This document shows positions 20,050 through 31,195 of a stretch of DNA of 64,000 nucleotides, in pieces. The DNA is taken from positions 3,720,001-3,784,000 of the forward strand of contig JAECYW010000006.1 in NCBI GenBank assembly GCA_023014335.1, read 5' to 3'. The translations under genes and the position numbers were made by a program. The stretch comes from Galerina marginata (lineage: Eukaryota > Basidiomycota > Agaricomycetes > Agaricales > Galerinaceae). Under the pieces are notes generated by a model. It was not told the DNA's origin. It made no database searches and was given only the letters and a program-made list of their open reading frames with translations. Positions within the stretch are counted from its first letter, which is position 1. Every line of letters begins with the position of its first letter.

Positions 20050-21311
20050 CTAGAGAGATGGCTTGATCCCTGCAGCTAGCCACTGAATGATTAAAGGCGT
20101 CAGAGACCCAAGCTGGTCATGAGGTAATTTCACAAGGAAGTCCAGGAAGGGATCGTCGTGAACTCCTCCTTCTTGCACAACAAAAGTGAAATCAGAATGA
20201 ATCCTCCTGAGAACTTGGGAAAACTGAATGATATCGTCGCGGAACAACTCGCTGCCCCCTGCCGTCATCAAGACACGTTGAACGACTGAGCCTAGTCCTT
20301 GGAACCACGAGTCCGGAGTGGTTCCTGGTTCGACGTAGAAACGGTCGCCGTCGGGGACGTGAGCGAGGACAACTTCTCCAAAGTGCACCACATTCGCTGT
20401 CGAGAAGATATCTTCCCGCGCGCTCGATCTAAATGACGGAGTGTCGCTCTTCATGCGTACCCATGGAGACATGAGGTAGGCACTGCGAATAGGCGCTTCA
20501 AGTGGAATCATCTTGCGGATACCCTCAAGAGGATGGAGGATGTGCGAGAACAAGGTGAGGATAAGTTGAGCGCCTGCTGAGTCTCCGACGAGAGAAAGAT
20601 TGCTAGGGTGAACACCCGAAGCCACTAGGTGTTCGACTGCCACAGTTGCCTGGCGAAGCTGCGTAGGGAATTTGGCCTCCGGAAGCAGTGCTGTGAACCG
20701 GTTAGAAGAGGAACGAAGAAACGAACAAAGTAGACGCACTATATCCTAGAACCGCGAACCCTACATCACAATTTTTCTTCTTCAGCTCGGTTTGTGCGTA
20801 GAGCCAGAAGGCCAGGCAATGGTCAAGAAGCGGAGCCAAGAATGCACCACCTGTCAGGTTCCTACGAATTAGTACCCAGTCATACGGTGATTTGATTTTA
20901 CTGGAAAACGCACCGTGAAAGTAAAGTACCACTTTGTCGGTTCTCTTGGGCCCAATCCACATGATGGTTGCATCATCTACGAGCTCTTCAACCCTGATGG
21001 GCAGACCGTTTGCCTTTGCCCAGACTTTATACGTATCCACTGATTTTGGCAACATGTATTGGAGTTGAGGAACATTATATTTGTCGTTGAACCACCGAAT
21101 CATAGATGACGCGGTTACGCGTCGGAAATCGTGGCGGTAAAACAAGAGGTTTGTGATGCAAGTCCATAGTAATGTAAACGCTGGTTGTAAAGGAGCGTTT
21201 TCAGTATCTGTAAAGACGTAAAAATCTTGACTCACGCATGCGCAACCTAATTGTCGCCAGATGTACGAGGTCCCAGAGAGAAACGTCACCATATTTTGCT
21301 TTGGTGGTCAT
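20050..21311 (-). CDS. HSL/GDXG-family esterase-lipase, copy 1
   Basis: Four exons on the minus strand: 21236-21311, 20914-21180, 20740-20850, 20050-20690. They encode 364 residues. The oxyanion-hole motif HGG (H114-G116) is rebuilt across intron 2. The nucleophile elbow GDSAGA has Ser189, placing the protein in the hormone-sensitive-lipase family (alpha/beta hydrolase). A late EGGVHDDP segment supplies the likely catalytic His, and the DSWFQGLGSVVQRVLMTAGG stretch carries the conserved strand before the acid. Substrate unknown; short-chain ester or lipid hydrolysis is likely. It is the tandem paralogue of 21676-23165 with matching intron positions and exon lengths (267 and 111 nt) but a much shorter N-terminus. 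Confidence 0.88.
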
Positions 21312-21675
21312 TGTACGAGATATGGTAGTTGAGCCTAGTTATTTGCTCAGTTTTAGGGCAAAATGGCACTCGTGTTCCTGGGTTTTGGGATGCGGAAGCC
21401 TGAAGGATGTTGCAGGTGAAGTTTGAGTGTGGTTTGATGGCTGTAGCCCTGCATTTGCCTGCTGGCAGGGGCATCCTCGGGCGCTGTGCTGTGGTGAACG
21501 GTTTTGGAGAGTTGAAACCTATACGAATTCGGATCAGTCGCCGCAAACTCAAATTCTAGACTCAAATTTAGTCTCAACCTAGACTCAAATTGTCATAGTA
21601 ACAAGCGGGCCGGGAGCTGAAAAGGGGTACCATAAAATCGAGCAATGGACGCAGTCTACTATCCTATGAACAAAG

Positions 21676-23165
21676 CTAACGAGAAGGCTTAATCCCACCA
21701 GCCAACCAGTGTATTATCAAAGGCGTCAGCGACCCCAACTGATCATACGGCAGCTTTGCCATAAAATCCAAGTAAGGATCGTTGTGGATCCCACCTTCCT
21801 GCACCTCGAAAGTAAAGTTCCGGTTCGCCTTGATAACCTTGCTCAGTTTCTGCGAAAACGAGATGATATCGTCTCTTAAAACCTCTCTCCCACCAGCCGT
21901 CATCAGGACCCTCTCCACGACGCCTTCCAGCCCAAGGAACCACGAATCTGGGGCATTGAGGGGATCCATGTAGGGCAGATCGTGCTCTTGCGTCGCGTAT
22001 GGTTGGACTATATCAGCATAAGACTGCCTGGTCGAATTTGGGGAAGAAGAGCCGACAATGTCGTACGCTGCATTCGAACGAGATGAAGCACTGGTGGTTT
22101 TCATGATCACCCATGGAGACATGAGGTATACGCCTTTTATGGGTGCTTCGAGAGGCACTATTGGGCGCAGGCCGGGGAATGGGTGAAGGATGTGCGAGAG
22201 GAGGCTGAGGATTAGGTGGGCGCCTGCGGAGTCGCCAACGATGTGCAGGTTGCTTGGGTGCACACCTGTGCCGATGAGGTGCTCGACGGCGACTGCGGCC
22301 TGGCGGAGCTGGCTTGGGAAGCCTGCTTCTGGGACAAGTGCTTTGTGTGGATCGGGTCAGTTGGGACAGAAAAAGAGTCGCGAAGAAAACGTACAATATC
22401 CGAGAATCGCGAATCCGACGTCGCAGTCCTCTTTTCCCAGCTCAAGCTGTACATAACGCCAGAACGAAATGAATTCACCCCTAAGTGCGAACAAATACGC
22501 GCCACCTATTAATGCAAATCGCAGTCTTTTTGAGTCTATTCAACGGACAGGACATAAGAGAGAGAACCCACCAGGTATATACAACACGACCTTATCTCTC
22601 CTCTTTGGCCCAATCCACATTAACGGAGTATCGTCTATCAGGTCTTCCACCGTCACAGGCATCTTGTGCTTCTTCGCCCACTGTTTATACGCGTCCACTG
22701 ATCGAGGTGAGCCGTATTGGATTTGCTTGTAATTCATCTTCCCGTTCAGCCATCTGATCAGAGATATCAATGTGCTGCGCTTCAGCGTCTGTCTGTTGTG
22801 TATGAGGTTCTTGGCAGATAGCCACACCACGACGAAGGCTGAAATGAGACATTAAGTTAGCAAAACATTCGTTTGAATGTAGTGGGCCTAGACGCACGTA
22901 TTCGCACTACAACCGTCATCATATGCACGACCTCGCCCCACGAAGCATCACCGTATTTGCCTTTAGGCGGAGGCCCTAATGGCAGCGCTGGCACATCGTC
23001 CGCAAGATTCGATGTCGACGAACCATCCATATCTTGAGGTTCCGACGGCAATGGCTGGTAGCGGTACTGAGAACGCCCCGTAGAAAGTGACCGGCGTCGT
23101 CGAGGAAATAGTCCACGAAAGAAGGACGACGGTCCTTTACGTGCTTTTACCGCATTGCTGTCCAT
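21676..23165 (-). CDS. HSL/GDXG-family esterase-lipase, copy 2 (altered oxyanion motif)
   Basis: Four exons on the minus strand: 22898-23165, 22572-22838, 22395-22505, 21676-22340. They encode 436 residues. The first exon adds about 64 residues not found in copy 1, Arg/Ser-rich and Pro-rich (RRRRS), perhaps a sorting or anchor region. GDSAGA gives Ser253, and EGGIHNDP supplies the His. The family HGG oxyanion motif reads PGG here (P178-G180), so the first His is missing; backbone amides could still form the hole, or activity may be altered. The remaining regions, including LMTAGG and the C-terminal helix, are well conserved with copy 1. Confidence 0.88.
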
Positions 23166-23825
23166 GCCACAGTTCGGCCCCCGCAGTGGAACGGAAAGGG
23201 ATATTGAAGGGGAAAGTGTACGTCACACGGCACCGGTTAGCTGGGGCCGGACTGCTGTATTGGTAGGACGGAAGGTTGGAGAGGCGGGCGGTAAGAAAGA
23301 GGTGTGCACAGAGGATGTAAATTGATTGAGCATTTATATGTCGTCGCAGAAACTCCGAAGAAAAGGATCAACCGGGCGTGGGTACAGACGGACGAGTATA
23401 ACCAGCGCTCTCTCGGCGTTGATCATGATGCCCTTCTCATGGTTTTTTGATGGCTAACGGAACCAACCTGTCTTTAGTCGAATCGTCTTCAGCGATGTTC
23501 TCGTCAGTTCAAAGACAGACATGGTACTGGTGAAACACACATTACGTATTATTGGAACGTCACGCAACAACGGAGACGACCACCTTCAAAACCACCAGCA
23601 CTCCGTCCACGGCGCGCCAAATGATAATAAACCATGAGGTTCCTCTCCATCTTCAGCCACATCTGTTCATCATGATACCTTTGCATTCCCCCAGCACTTG
23701 ATCGAAAAATAGGACAACGTTCTGGGGTTCAAAACATCAAATGCAATTATTAAATAAAGAGGGGTGTTGACATCGATACCAAAAATAAAGAGCTAGCTGC
23801 AGCAGCTTGATTCTCCACTCGCACT
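23166..23825. other. Intergenic region
   Basis: Promoter of esterase copy 2 and 3' flank of the cyclophilin gene. Nothing else recognised. Confidence 0.4.
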
Positions 23826-24783
23826 CTAATCCACCTCGCCGCAAGACGTGATGGTGACTTTTTGCGTGGGCGTCCCACTCACTGTCCCAGTCTTCTCAAT
23901 CTCCTTGACGACCTCCATGCCCTCGACGACTTTGCCAAAGACGACGTGTTTTCCATCAAGCTATAAGGCAACAAGAGGTGAGAAATGAAAAGGACTGTCC
24001 AGTAAGAAGGAAAGGGATAACCCACCCATGGCGTCTTGACAGTGGTAATGAAGAATTGCGACCCATTCGTGTTGCGTCCGGCGTTGGCCATAGACAGGAG
24101 ACCGGGTGTGGTGTGCTTATGCTCAAAATTCTCGTCTATCTCAGTGATTAGCAATGTAATAGCCTGACCAAGAGGCACGAATCAAGCAAGAAACCTCGAT
24201 CGGTTAAAACAAGAACACACCAGGGAACTTGGGGCCATACACCGACTTTCCACCAGTGCCATTGTGTTCGGTGAAATCACCACCTTGAAGCATGAACTAG
24301 ATATTAAAACGGACTCAGAAACGTAATCCTTGTCGTATGATGAGGGAGGAAAACATACGTTGGGGATAACACGGTGGAAAGTGCTGCCAGAATAGCCGAA
24401 CCCATGTTGGCCCGTGGCCAGCTCGCGGAAATTGCGGGCAGTCTTGGGGACGGTGTCGTCGAATAGCTCGAATACAATGCGTCCTGACGGTTTGGAGTTG
24501 ATGGCTACTTCAAACTACAGGTAGTGACCGTCATCGGCCAAAGAGTCGTTGTGAAAGCGTCGAATAACACCCAGAGTAGCAGCACAAGATATGGAAAGGA
24601 ATAAAAGGCATAATAAGCTGTAGACCCGAAAATATTTGACGGAACACTCACGAAAACATTCGACCTAGAGGGTTTATTTTCATTCAGTATTGCGTATACT
24701 GGAAGAGTAGAAGCGACAGCTAGACCGATGTACATTTTACCCGACGAGGCTGATGTTGCGAAACGTCTGAGGAATGTCGCCAT
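23826..24783 (-). CDS. Cyclophilin (peptidyl-prolyl cis-trans isomerase) with N-terminal extension
   Basis: Five exons on the minus strand: 24652-24783, 24359-24514, 24221-24296, 24026-24135, 23826-23960. They encode 202 residues. The catalytic domain fills residues about 43-202 and contains the expected [20 protein letters not shown] and LDGKHVVFG motifs, including the Arg, Phe, Gln and the W/H substrate pocket. Residues 1-40 are extra: MATFLRRF and Ser/Ala/Lys-rich, then a hydrophobic stretch ([14 protein letters not shown]). This suits a mitochondrial presequence or a membrane anchor. Role: protein folding in that compartment. The first intron is long for this window (137 nt). The gene shares a 209-bp divergent promoter with the gene on its right. 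Confidence 0.92.
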
Positions 24784-24992
24784 TTTTTCACTTTTTGCGT
24801 TCGTGGAAGGGTTTTATGAGGATGTGGTTTGGTTTGGGTTTGGTTCCGAAAAAACTTTGGAGGTTTGAGGCAGAAAAAAAATGCGAGCACGTGAGTCGCG
24901 TTGTCACATCACGTGAAGTGGCGCGTTCAAAAGGGATCACGATTCGAACAAACAAAAAACGGCTTTTCCCTCTTCCTTCCACCTTCGCCATC
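24784..24992. promoter_or_regulatory. Divergent promoter
   Basis: 209 bp separate the cyclophilin start (minus strand) from the start of the Cys-pair protein (plus strand). No TATA box is obvious. It includes a palindromic CACGTG-like stretch (GAGCACGTGAG, and TCACGTGAAG) that could bind bHLH regulators; this is inference. Confidence 0.5.
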
Positions 24993-26072
24993 ATGGAAAA
25001 TCCCATTACAACGTCTCTAGTCACGCCATCATCTTTTTTAATGCCTTGTTCGACCTGCCACAAGCCTGATAGCGTGCACAGGCATGGTCCATTCAAGAAC
25101 TGCCTACCGTGCCGGGAAAGCAATCGCCGGAAGTCAGAGTTAAAACAACAGCGGAAGAAGCAGAGGGAGGAGGAGATTGCGCGGGCCCGCATAAGCCTCC
25201 AGGAGAAGATGGACTCGGGTATCATGGCCAATGAGAATATCCATGGTGGCCACCAGGTTACAAGTACTGGCGCGACGAAGAGGAAATCGCCCAAGGGGCT
25301 TCACGAACTCGACGGCGAGGCGCAGAGGGTTGCGTTGGGCCAGATGAAGAATGGATTGAAGCAGGCTGTGAAAGGGAATAAACGCGTTGTGTCGCCAACG
25401 AGTCTGCGTGTCGTTACTGTATGTCGTCCTTTTCTTTTCTTTTCTTTTCTTTTGTTCTAATGATAATTTCCAGACAAGTGGGGAGGGCAAGGAATACCAA
25501 AGTGCCAGCGCTTTATACGACTCGATCAAGAACAGGTTCAAGAAGGTCGACCCTTCATTCGCGAAGTTCCTGAAATTCCATGGCTTCCACTCCATCATCG
25601 CCGTCAGCACGATCGACAACCAGAAACGCGCAGCTATGGTCGCCAACGACTTGCGCAAGATAGCTCGAGTGCCCTTCGAGTACGGCCCTAATTCCCCTTT
25701 GTTCATTTCATAAAAGCTAACTCCAGTCAATTTAGTCTCTCCAAACCCACGCCGTCGTATAACTTCGAAACCATGGGACGGACGCTCACCTTTAAATGCA
25801 CATGCCTCGGGAACATGCCTGCTGCTGTGCCGAATTCTTCTGTTCCGACGACAGCTACACCGACCGCGATATTAAAAGGCACCCAAGGCGATCTGATTAG
25901 GCAGGCTAGGGCACGCGCTGGTGTTGAGGCAGCTGCCTCAAGCGTGCCGCGTGTTTGTGGAGGCACCATCGTAATCACTGCTGTCGACGACGGACGCCAT
26001 CCTCTTGGGATTCTTGGGCAGCGTATTTCGGTTTGCATTGAACATCCGAGTGGACTATCTAAGTCAAAGTGA
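24993..26072 (+). CDS. Conserved hypothetical protein with N-terminal Cys pairs and coiled coil
   Basis: Three exons, 24993-25418, 25474-25679 and 25736-26072, encode 322 residues. Residues 19-40 hold two CxxC pairs (C19-x2-C22-x14-C37-x2-C40), likely one zinc site. A basic, charged helix follows (about residues 43-75, rich in K, R, E and Q). The middle carries a Lys-rich linker; the C-terminal half has mixed alpha/beta character (FLKFHGFHSIIAVST, then GGTIVITAVDDGRHP). I do not recognise a named family. A nucleic-acid-binding role is possible from the zinc-like site and basic helix, but is inference. The start is the ATG after the shared promoter; a longer frame to the left reads through the promoter and is not believed. 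Confidence 0.7.
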
Positions 26073-26540
26073 ATATCCGCTCGGACAGCTTGATGCTCTT
26101 CGTTGTACCGTTGCTCGTGTCAGTGTTTTTTCCTTCTTGTTACATACTTACCCTATTTCCTTCTGTCATTCACTTGTATGGTCGCATATTTTATTGTACG
26201 ATGCAGCTTATAACTTTGCAATATCTGTATTTCCCTATTAACTTGTCCTTTTCTGCCAACAATGAACAAGTGGTGGCGATTACTGAGCATTGGCACACAC
26301 ACAGCTCACGGCCCTGCCCTATTCGAATCTCAATCGCTGTACTGGCTTCTCAAGGAGTGCGCGATTTATCAACAATTTATGGAATTTCAACAGTATTTAC
26401 GCTACTAACAGGGCACAGGAAGAGTCAACGTCAATTTCTGTTAAACTATACAATTAAACGATATGGAAAACGGATATCAAAGTACAAGCAAGTCGAGCAC
26501 CTCGCCCTTCCGGAGAATATAGTTGCGGCGAGCGGAGGAT

Positions 26541-26927
26541 TTAACACTTGCAGTCCTCAGGTTTGCAGGTGCATCTAAAACATATACTCATGAGTATCAA
26601 ATAAGACAAAGACAGCGTGAAATATACTCACGCAGTGCAAGTGCAGCTCGCGCTGCCGCAGGTGGCAGCGGAGGATTGGGAGACAGGGGTCCCACCGCTC
26701 GCACAGGTGCAGCTACGAGGATGCGTAAGTCCATGCAACGTAATGGAAATAATCACGGGGCTGCTTACTTAGAGCACTTGCAGGAGGTGCAGGTGCATCC
26801 GGCCGAAGACTGAGAGACGGGAGTGGTGAAGGTGGTCTAGAAAACACAACGAAGACGCGTAGCTCATCAGTATGGACTCTGACTCGGACGATATGATGGC
26901 ATCAAGTCGAAACAAGCGCACCATCAT
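26541..26927 (-). CDS. Metallothionein, copy 2
   Basis: Four exons on the minus strand: 26922-26927 (ATGATG), 26769-26836, 26632-26712, 26541-26574. They encode 62 residues with 13 Cys. The Cys pattern is identical to that of the gene at 2645-3021. Differences lie in linkers (for example CTCASGG for CTCGSSG, TPVSQ for TLASQ) plus one missing codon in exon 2. The last ten residues (CTCKPEDCKC) are identical. Intron positions and phases are kept; intron 1 is longer here (85 nt). Presumed role is metal buffering. The gene faces away from copy 1 about 24 kb distant, and both keep the same upstream block, so they may respond to the same signal. Confidence 0.9.
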
Positions 26928-27031
26928 ATTTGGAGAAGTAAGTGACAAAAAGATATTGGATGTGAGGTTGGAGTGATTTGGTCGAATGCTGTAGAGGTTG
27001 CGTTCTGGAGAACCTAGAGCAAATCTGCCCC

Positions 27032-27151
27032 TCTTTATATACCCATCGTCCAGCGGCCCAATTGACGACTGCTGACCCACTCCGAACTCCGGGCGGATGA
27101 GCTATTTGATGGACCACCAATCATAGGCGATGATCCGCTCCCCCGATCAGT
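27032..27151 (-). promoter_or_regulatory. Promoter of metallothionein 2: TATA box and shared block
   Basis: TATAAAGA lies at 27032-27039 on the minus strand, about 105 bp upstream of the start. The 27-bp block shared with the other copy sits at 27125-27151 (one mismatch). Nearby CACCAATCAC and TGAGGCA stretches are also common to both promoters. Function inferred from conservation. Confidence 0.5.
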
Positions 27152-27395
27152 ATCGATCAGTGATTGGTGCGCGCGTAATTGCCTCAAGCACGTGCAGCAC
27201 AGCGCCTCAGCTGGAGTCCCTGAATCAGCTTGACAGCTACTTGGAGTTTCTACCAAGTTCTAGTATGTGAGTAACGTCAGTCATTGTACGTGTAGACCTG
27301 GTGGCGCATATGTATGTAAAAGATTGCGTGCAGGAAGACCCCGCAGACTCATTATCCGTAATGAAGTTGACGGCAATCCTGACCCAAGTCGCCCA

Positions 27396-27875
27396 GTGAG
27401 CAGATTATGGCTTTGCAACATCTGTATTCCTGCATTTGGTCTTGACGCATCGCACCGCACCGCAACTCGCCTTTACAACAAATTATCATGTATTTTATGG
27501 ATTTTTCTCATCCAAGCACTCTTCTGATCGTCAACTGATTCGTGAATTAACGACTCTCGCGGATTCGACTCTTAGAGGCACTACATTCGAAAGTTCCTTC
27601 TGTTTCTCCATGTCAGGTCCTCATCTCCAGACCCAAATTTCCATGAACTGGTCTGCACAACTATTATCAGTTTGTTGATCACGCTCAGGAGGGCGATGCA
27701 AATTGAATGTCGACGTGTAGAACTAACGAAAATCATATTAACGTTCTATACGCACAATGGGGTGGTTGTTGACAAGCTGGAGGTACAATAATCCACAAGG
27801 CAGGCTGAACATAAGGCAGCTTTGGTACGTACTAGGCTACACAGTGAACCGTTTCATGAGATGCGCCTTGTGATC
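27396..27875. other. Intergenic region
   Basis: Between metallothionein 2 and the 3' end of the NLR gene. No gene or repeat recognised. Confidence 0.4.
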
Positions 27876-30800
27876 TCAGATCAGCGAACTGGGTCGGCGA
27901 TTCGCCTGTGATGGTTGCAGCGTTGTTAAACTGTCATGCTCACTCGACCTCAGCTCCTCCAATATTGAAGCAAATTCTAGACTTTCTTGTGCGTCCAGAT
28001 CAAATTTCTGTGAATTATGAATAAGTATCTTTGCGTTGGCTTCGGGAAAATACTTACCTTGAGCAATTCAGTTGCAAACATCCCAAACCCTGATGGTGCC
28101 AACCAGCCCTTTCCTTTCATTAAACATCTGAGATAAAGGATTGCCCGAAGAGCAAGTAACATCTTCGCTGTAGGACGTGCATGTAGCAGAAGCAGATTGA
28201 AGTCCTCCTCGGGGCAAGGAATCTGGAGGAAGTTTGTGACATCCCTCAGGCGGTGATACTCGTATTTTACCAGTATATGCAAGTAAAGTTCAGTCACATG
28301 AGTGAACCAAGCTGATGGAGTTATGGGAATGGGATATTTTGCTTCTGTGAGGATGCGAGTCATCCTGTAAACAGATTGGGACAAAAAATAAAAGCTGGGG
28401 TGTAAGCAATATGCAGGGACTTCCGACAACAAGGCTGAGCAGTCCTCTTCCCTGAGAATTTCTGCACAAGATGGGGGAAACACAGACAAGGATAACAAGC
28501 GCTTATGCTCCTCAGAATAGACCAACAACTCGGAATAGAAACGCTGCGAGAACATCGGTAAGAATATGCCGTGATATATCCGGACAATAATGTCCCTCAA
28601 CTTTTGGAAGTTCGTCGCAGACTGAGCATGATTCTATCCCAAATTAGAAGAATATTTGGAAACAATTCCTGACTTACCATATATCGACTAAGCCAGTCCA
28701 GAATAGCGGCCACGCACAAGAATGTCATCATCTCAGAGCGCCTCACATGTACCCAATTACAATTTGACAGGGTGTTAAGTACACCTTCCATGGTCTGGAA
28801 ATCCTCGGAAGTCTGGATATCAGAAATTTCCGGCCGCCAAAAGAAGGTTATGAGCGACACATATAGGGCTTCTTTAATGCCAGGTGAGAATCTGATAATG
28901 GTAAACTTTAGGTAGGTGAAATAAATAAAAAATAAAAACATAGAAATATTCACTCTTTTTTGTTGATGCTTCCCCGACCACGACAAAACCAGTTGAGAAG
29001 AGTCCGGCCGGTGGGAATGTATTGGGCTCGAAATTCAAGATGAAATATTCCACCGCGCAACTGGCTGAGCAGAAAATCACGGAGACATTCGACAAGTCTA
29101 TAATGACATCCCCCATAGCACCGCACGTCATTATCGATGAAGTGTGCATTGTTTAGAAGAAATGTTTTTACAAGTGAGTTGTTGAGCCCTGAGAGATGAC
29201 AAAGCTCATTGAGAGTACGACAGTGGGGGTCTTGTATGATGTACGGGATAATCGGATGAGACGACAAGTTGTGGTTCGATAAGATTTGTCGAATGAGACT
29301 GTCTTGTAGCGCCGGTAATTCTGTCCAAAGTTTCTCGAGTACATCTTCATCGATGTCGAAGGGACTTTGACCCCATGGTTTCCATGCTTCTTTGAGGTGA
29401 GCAATAAGAGCCTTGATGTGTATTGAATAGCGGAGCAGTTGTTCTGGGTGAACCTGCGAGATGCGACGATCGTCGGCCTGAAATTCTAAAATATTCTGCA
29501 ACAAACTATCGACATGATCGCGCATTGTTGCGGGGCTGACGTTGTCGGCCGTTCTCCTGACAAATTCTTCCCACATTTGATCGCATTCAATGACAGTCAG
29601 CTTGCTACTGCAGATCAGCAAGGATCATAGAGGGAAATTCCACGATGCGTACTGATGTTGTCGAATCCCTTTTAAACTCTCCACTACTGCTTCAAAAAAT
29701 TTGTTGCAGAGATGGTCATGCACCGCTTGGACGTTGATTGAAAAGGGACCTGATCGGGTCTTGTCCTCGATAAATTGACGAAAGGAAAGATGGCGAAACC
29801 GTAACCCCGATGGCCCATGGGCATACACTTCCTCGAGATCTAGATCTACATCGTAGGTCGGTACGCTGGGTTGTAAAGATGGACCAATCAGAGATGCCAT
29901 AGCGCGTAATACCATCTTGATGTCGGTCGACTTTATACCCAAAAATATTTCTATGGCTTTCGGCGTTGTGCCAGCAAGTAGGCCACCTAATACTGAAACC
30001 AAGACCTTTTGAATCGGATATACTGACAGAACCTTTGTGTACAGTTTATCCAATTCAAGGAATGCTGGACCTTGCAATGGACCAGGTGTGGAGATGAGTT
30101 CGAGTTGTTGTTGTGGGTCGAGGAACTCGGAAGAACTACCAACAAATTTCAATACTGTCGAAGCATAAATAAACTGCCCAGAAGCATGCTCCGCCAAGTA
30201 GTTGATGATCGCCTCCGACGGCCAGGGTAGCGCAACTCCAGACATAATATCCAGATGTTTAGAATATATCTTGGCGAACCCGTCTTTTAAGTATTTCCTG
30301 AGATCGTTATATGTGTCAAGAGATTCGGCGACAGATATCCGCTTTGTGAGCTTAAGAAGCGGATCTTTGTTGAAGCAATCGCTAATCCAAGACTCTGGAC
30401 GGCTGGTAATTAAAAAACGAAGTGGGACACGGGAATCAGTGATAGCGTTGGAAATGAGGGATAATATTTGTCGTTGGGTGAGGGAATCGCGGCACTCGTC
30501 TAGACCGTCAATGATGATGGTGGGTTGGTGGAGGAAGTAGGACGACAGTGCGAGTGGGTCAACAATAAGAGACTTCAGCTGGACGTCCATGGACTTGGTG
30601 GGAAGAGTTTGGTCGATCCTCATGGCGTCGTTGATCAGCGCTCGCATACCTGGTAAATTTGTTGCGATCTGGTATGCGAGGGTGGAGAAAAGAAAAGTTC
30701 CATCATCACGCCCAGCAAAGTCACGAGCAAAGAAAAAACTCCCCGCATATCGGATGACGTTTTCCTCCTGGAGTAGCTCTGCGATTGTTTGCATGATCGC

Positions 30801-31195
30801 GGACTTGCCAGCACCCACTGGGCCGTAGATCCATAAGATGTCAGAGGATGGATCGGGATCGTTGATCCACTCCAGGACGACCTTAATGATTTCTTCTCGA
30901 GTGCCAGGATGACACTTGCCTGGAGGATACCGTTGAGCAGAGTCATGAATCGCTCCATGCGCGATACGCTGGCTAAGTGAGACGAGGCCTATGATGCATC
31001 ATCATACGAAGGATCAAGAAGGTAGCTGGAGAGCCACTCACCTGATTCATTATCCTGAACGAAACAATAACTGTTATTTTGCCGGAGCTCAAAGTTGTTC
31101 CCTTCGATTACTCTGAAGTTTCCACCAGTAATCGTTGTGGCTCCACCGAAGAAGAAAGCCGGATCGCTTTCAAAATTCCTCCCAGATGGATCCAT
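27876..31195 (-). CDS. NACHT-domain NLR-like NTPase
   Basis: Six exons on the minus strand: 31042-31195, 29653-30988, 28954-29607, 28678-28891, 28058-28621, 27876-28007. They join in phase to 1017 residues. Residues 1-45 are Gly/Asn/Phe-rich (FFFGGATTITGGNF, then EGNNF), a short N-terminal motif common before agaricomycete NACHT domains. A linker with HGAIHDSAQR and CHPGTRE precedes Walker A GPVGAGKS (107-114). Walker B is IIIDGLDE (209-216), followed by a sensor-like FLITSRPES. The helical C-terminal half shows no WD40, ankyrin or TPR repeats. Such STAND NTPases act as intracellular sensors in fungal allorecognition or immunity; ligand and output are unknown here. The exon 3/4 join was chosen to keep NKKE-FSPG in frame. 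Confidence 0.88.

Larger units (their letters stand above)
26535..27395 (-). repeat. Inverted segmental duplication, copy 2 (metallothionein plus promoter)
   Basis: Reverse-complement counterpart of about 2115-3025. Exons are more alike than introns and flanks, and the 27-bp promoter block and TATA box are kept. Edges are approximate. Confidence 0.8.

Noticed and set aside
26069..26578. 169-codon open frame with a hydrophobic start
   Set aside because: It starts in the 3' flank of the Cys-pair gene and runs antisense into metallothionein 2 exon 4; no domain and poor coding character.
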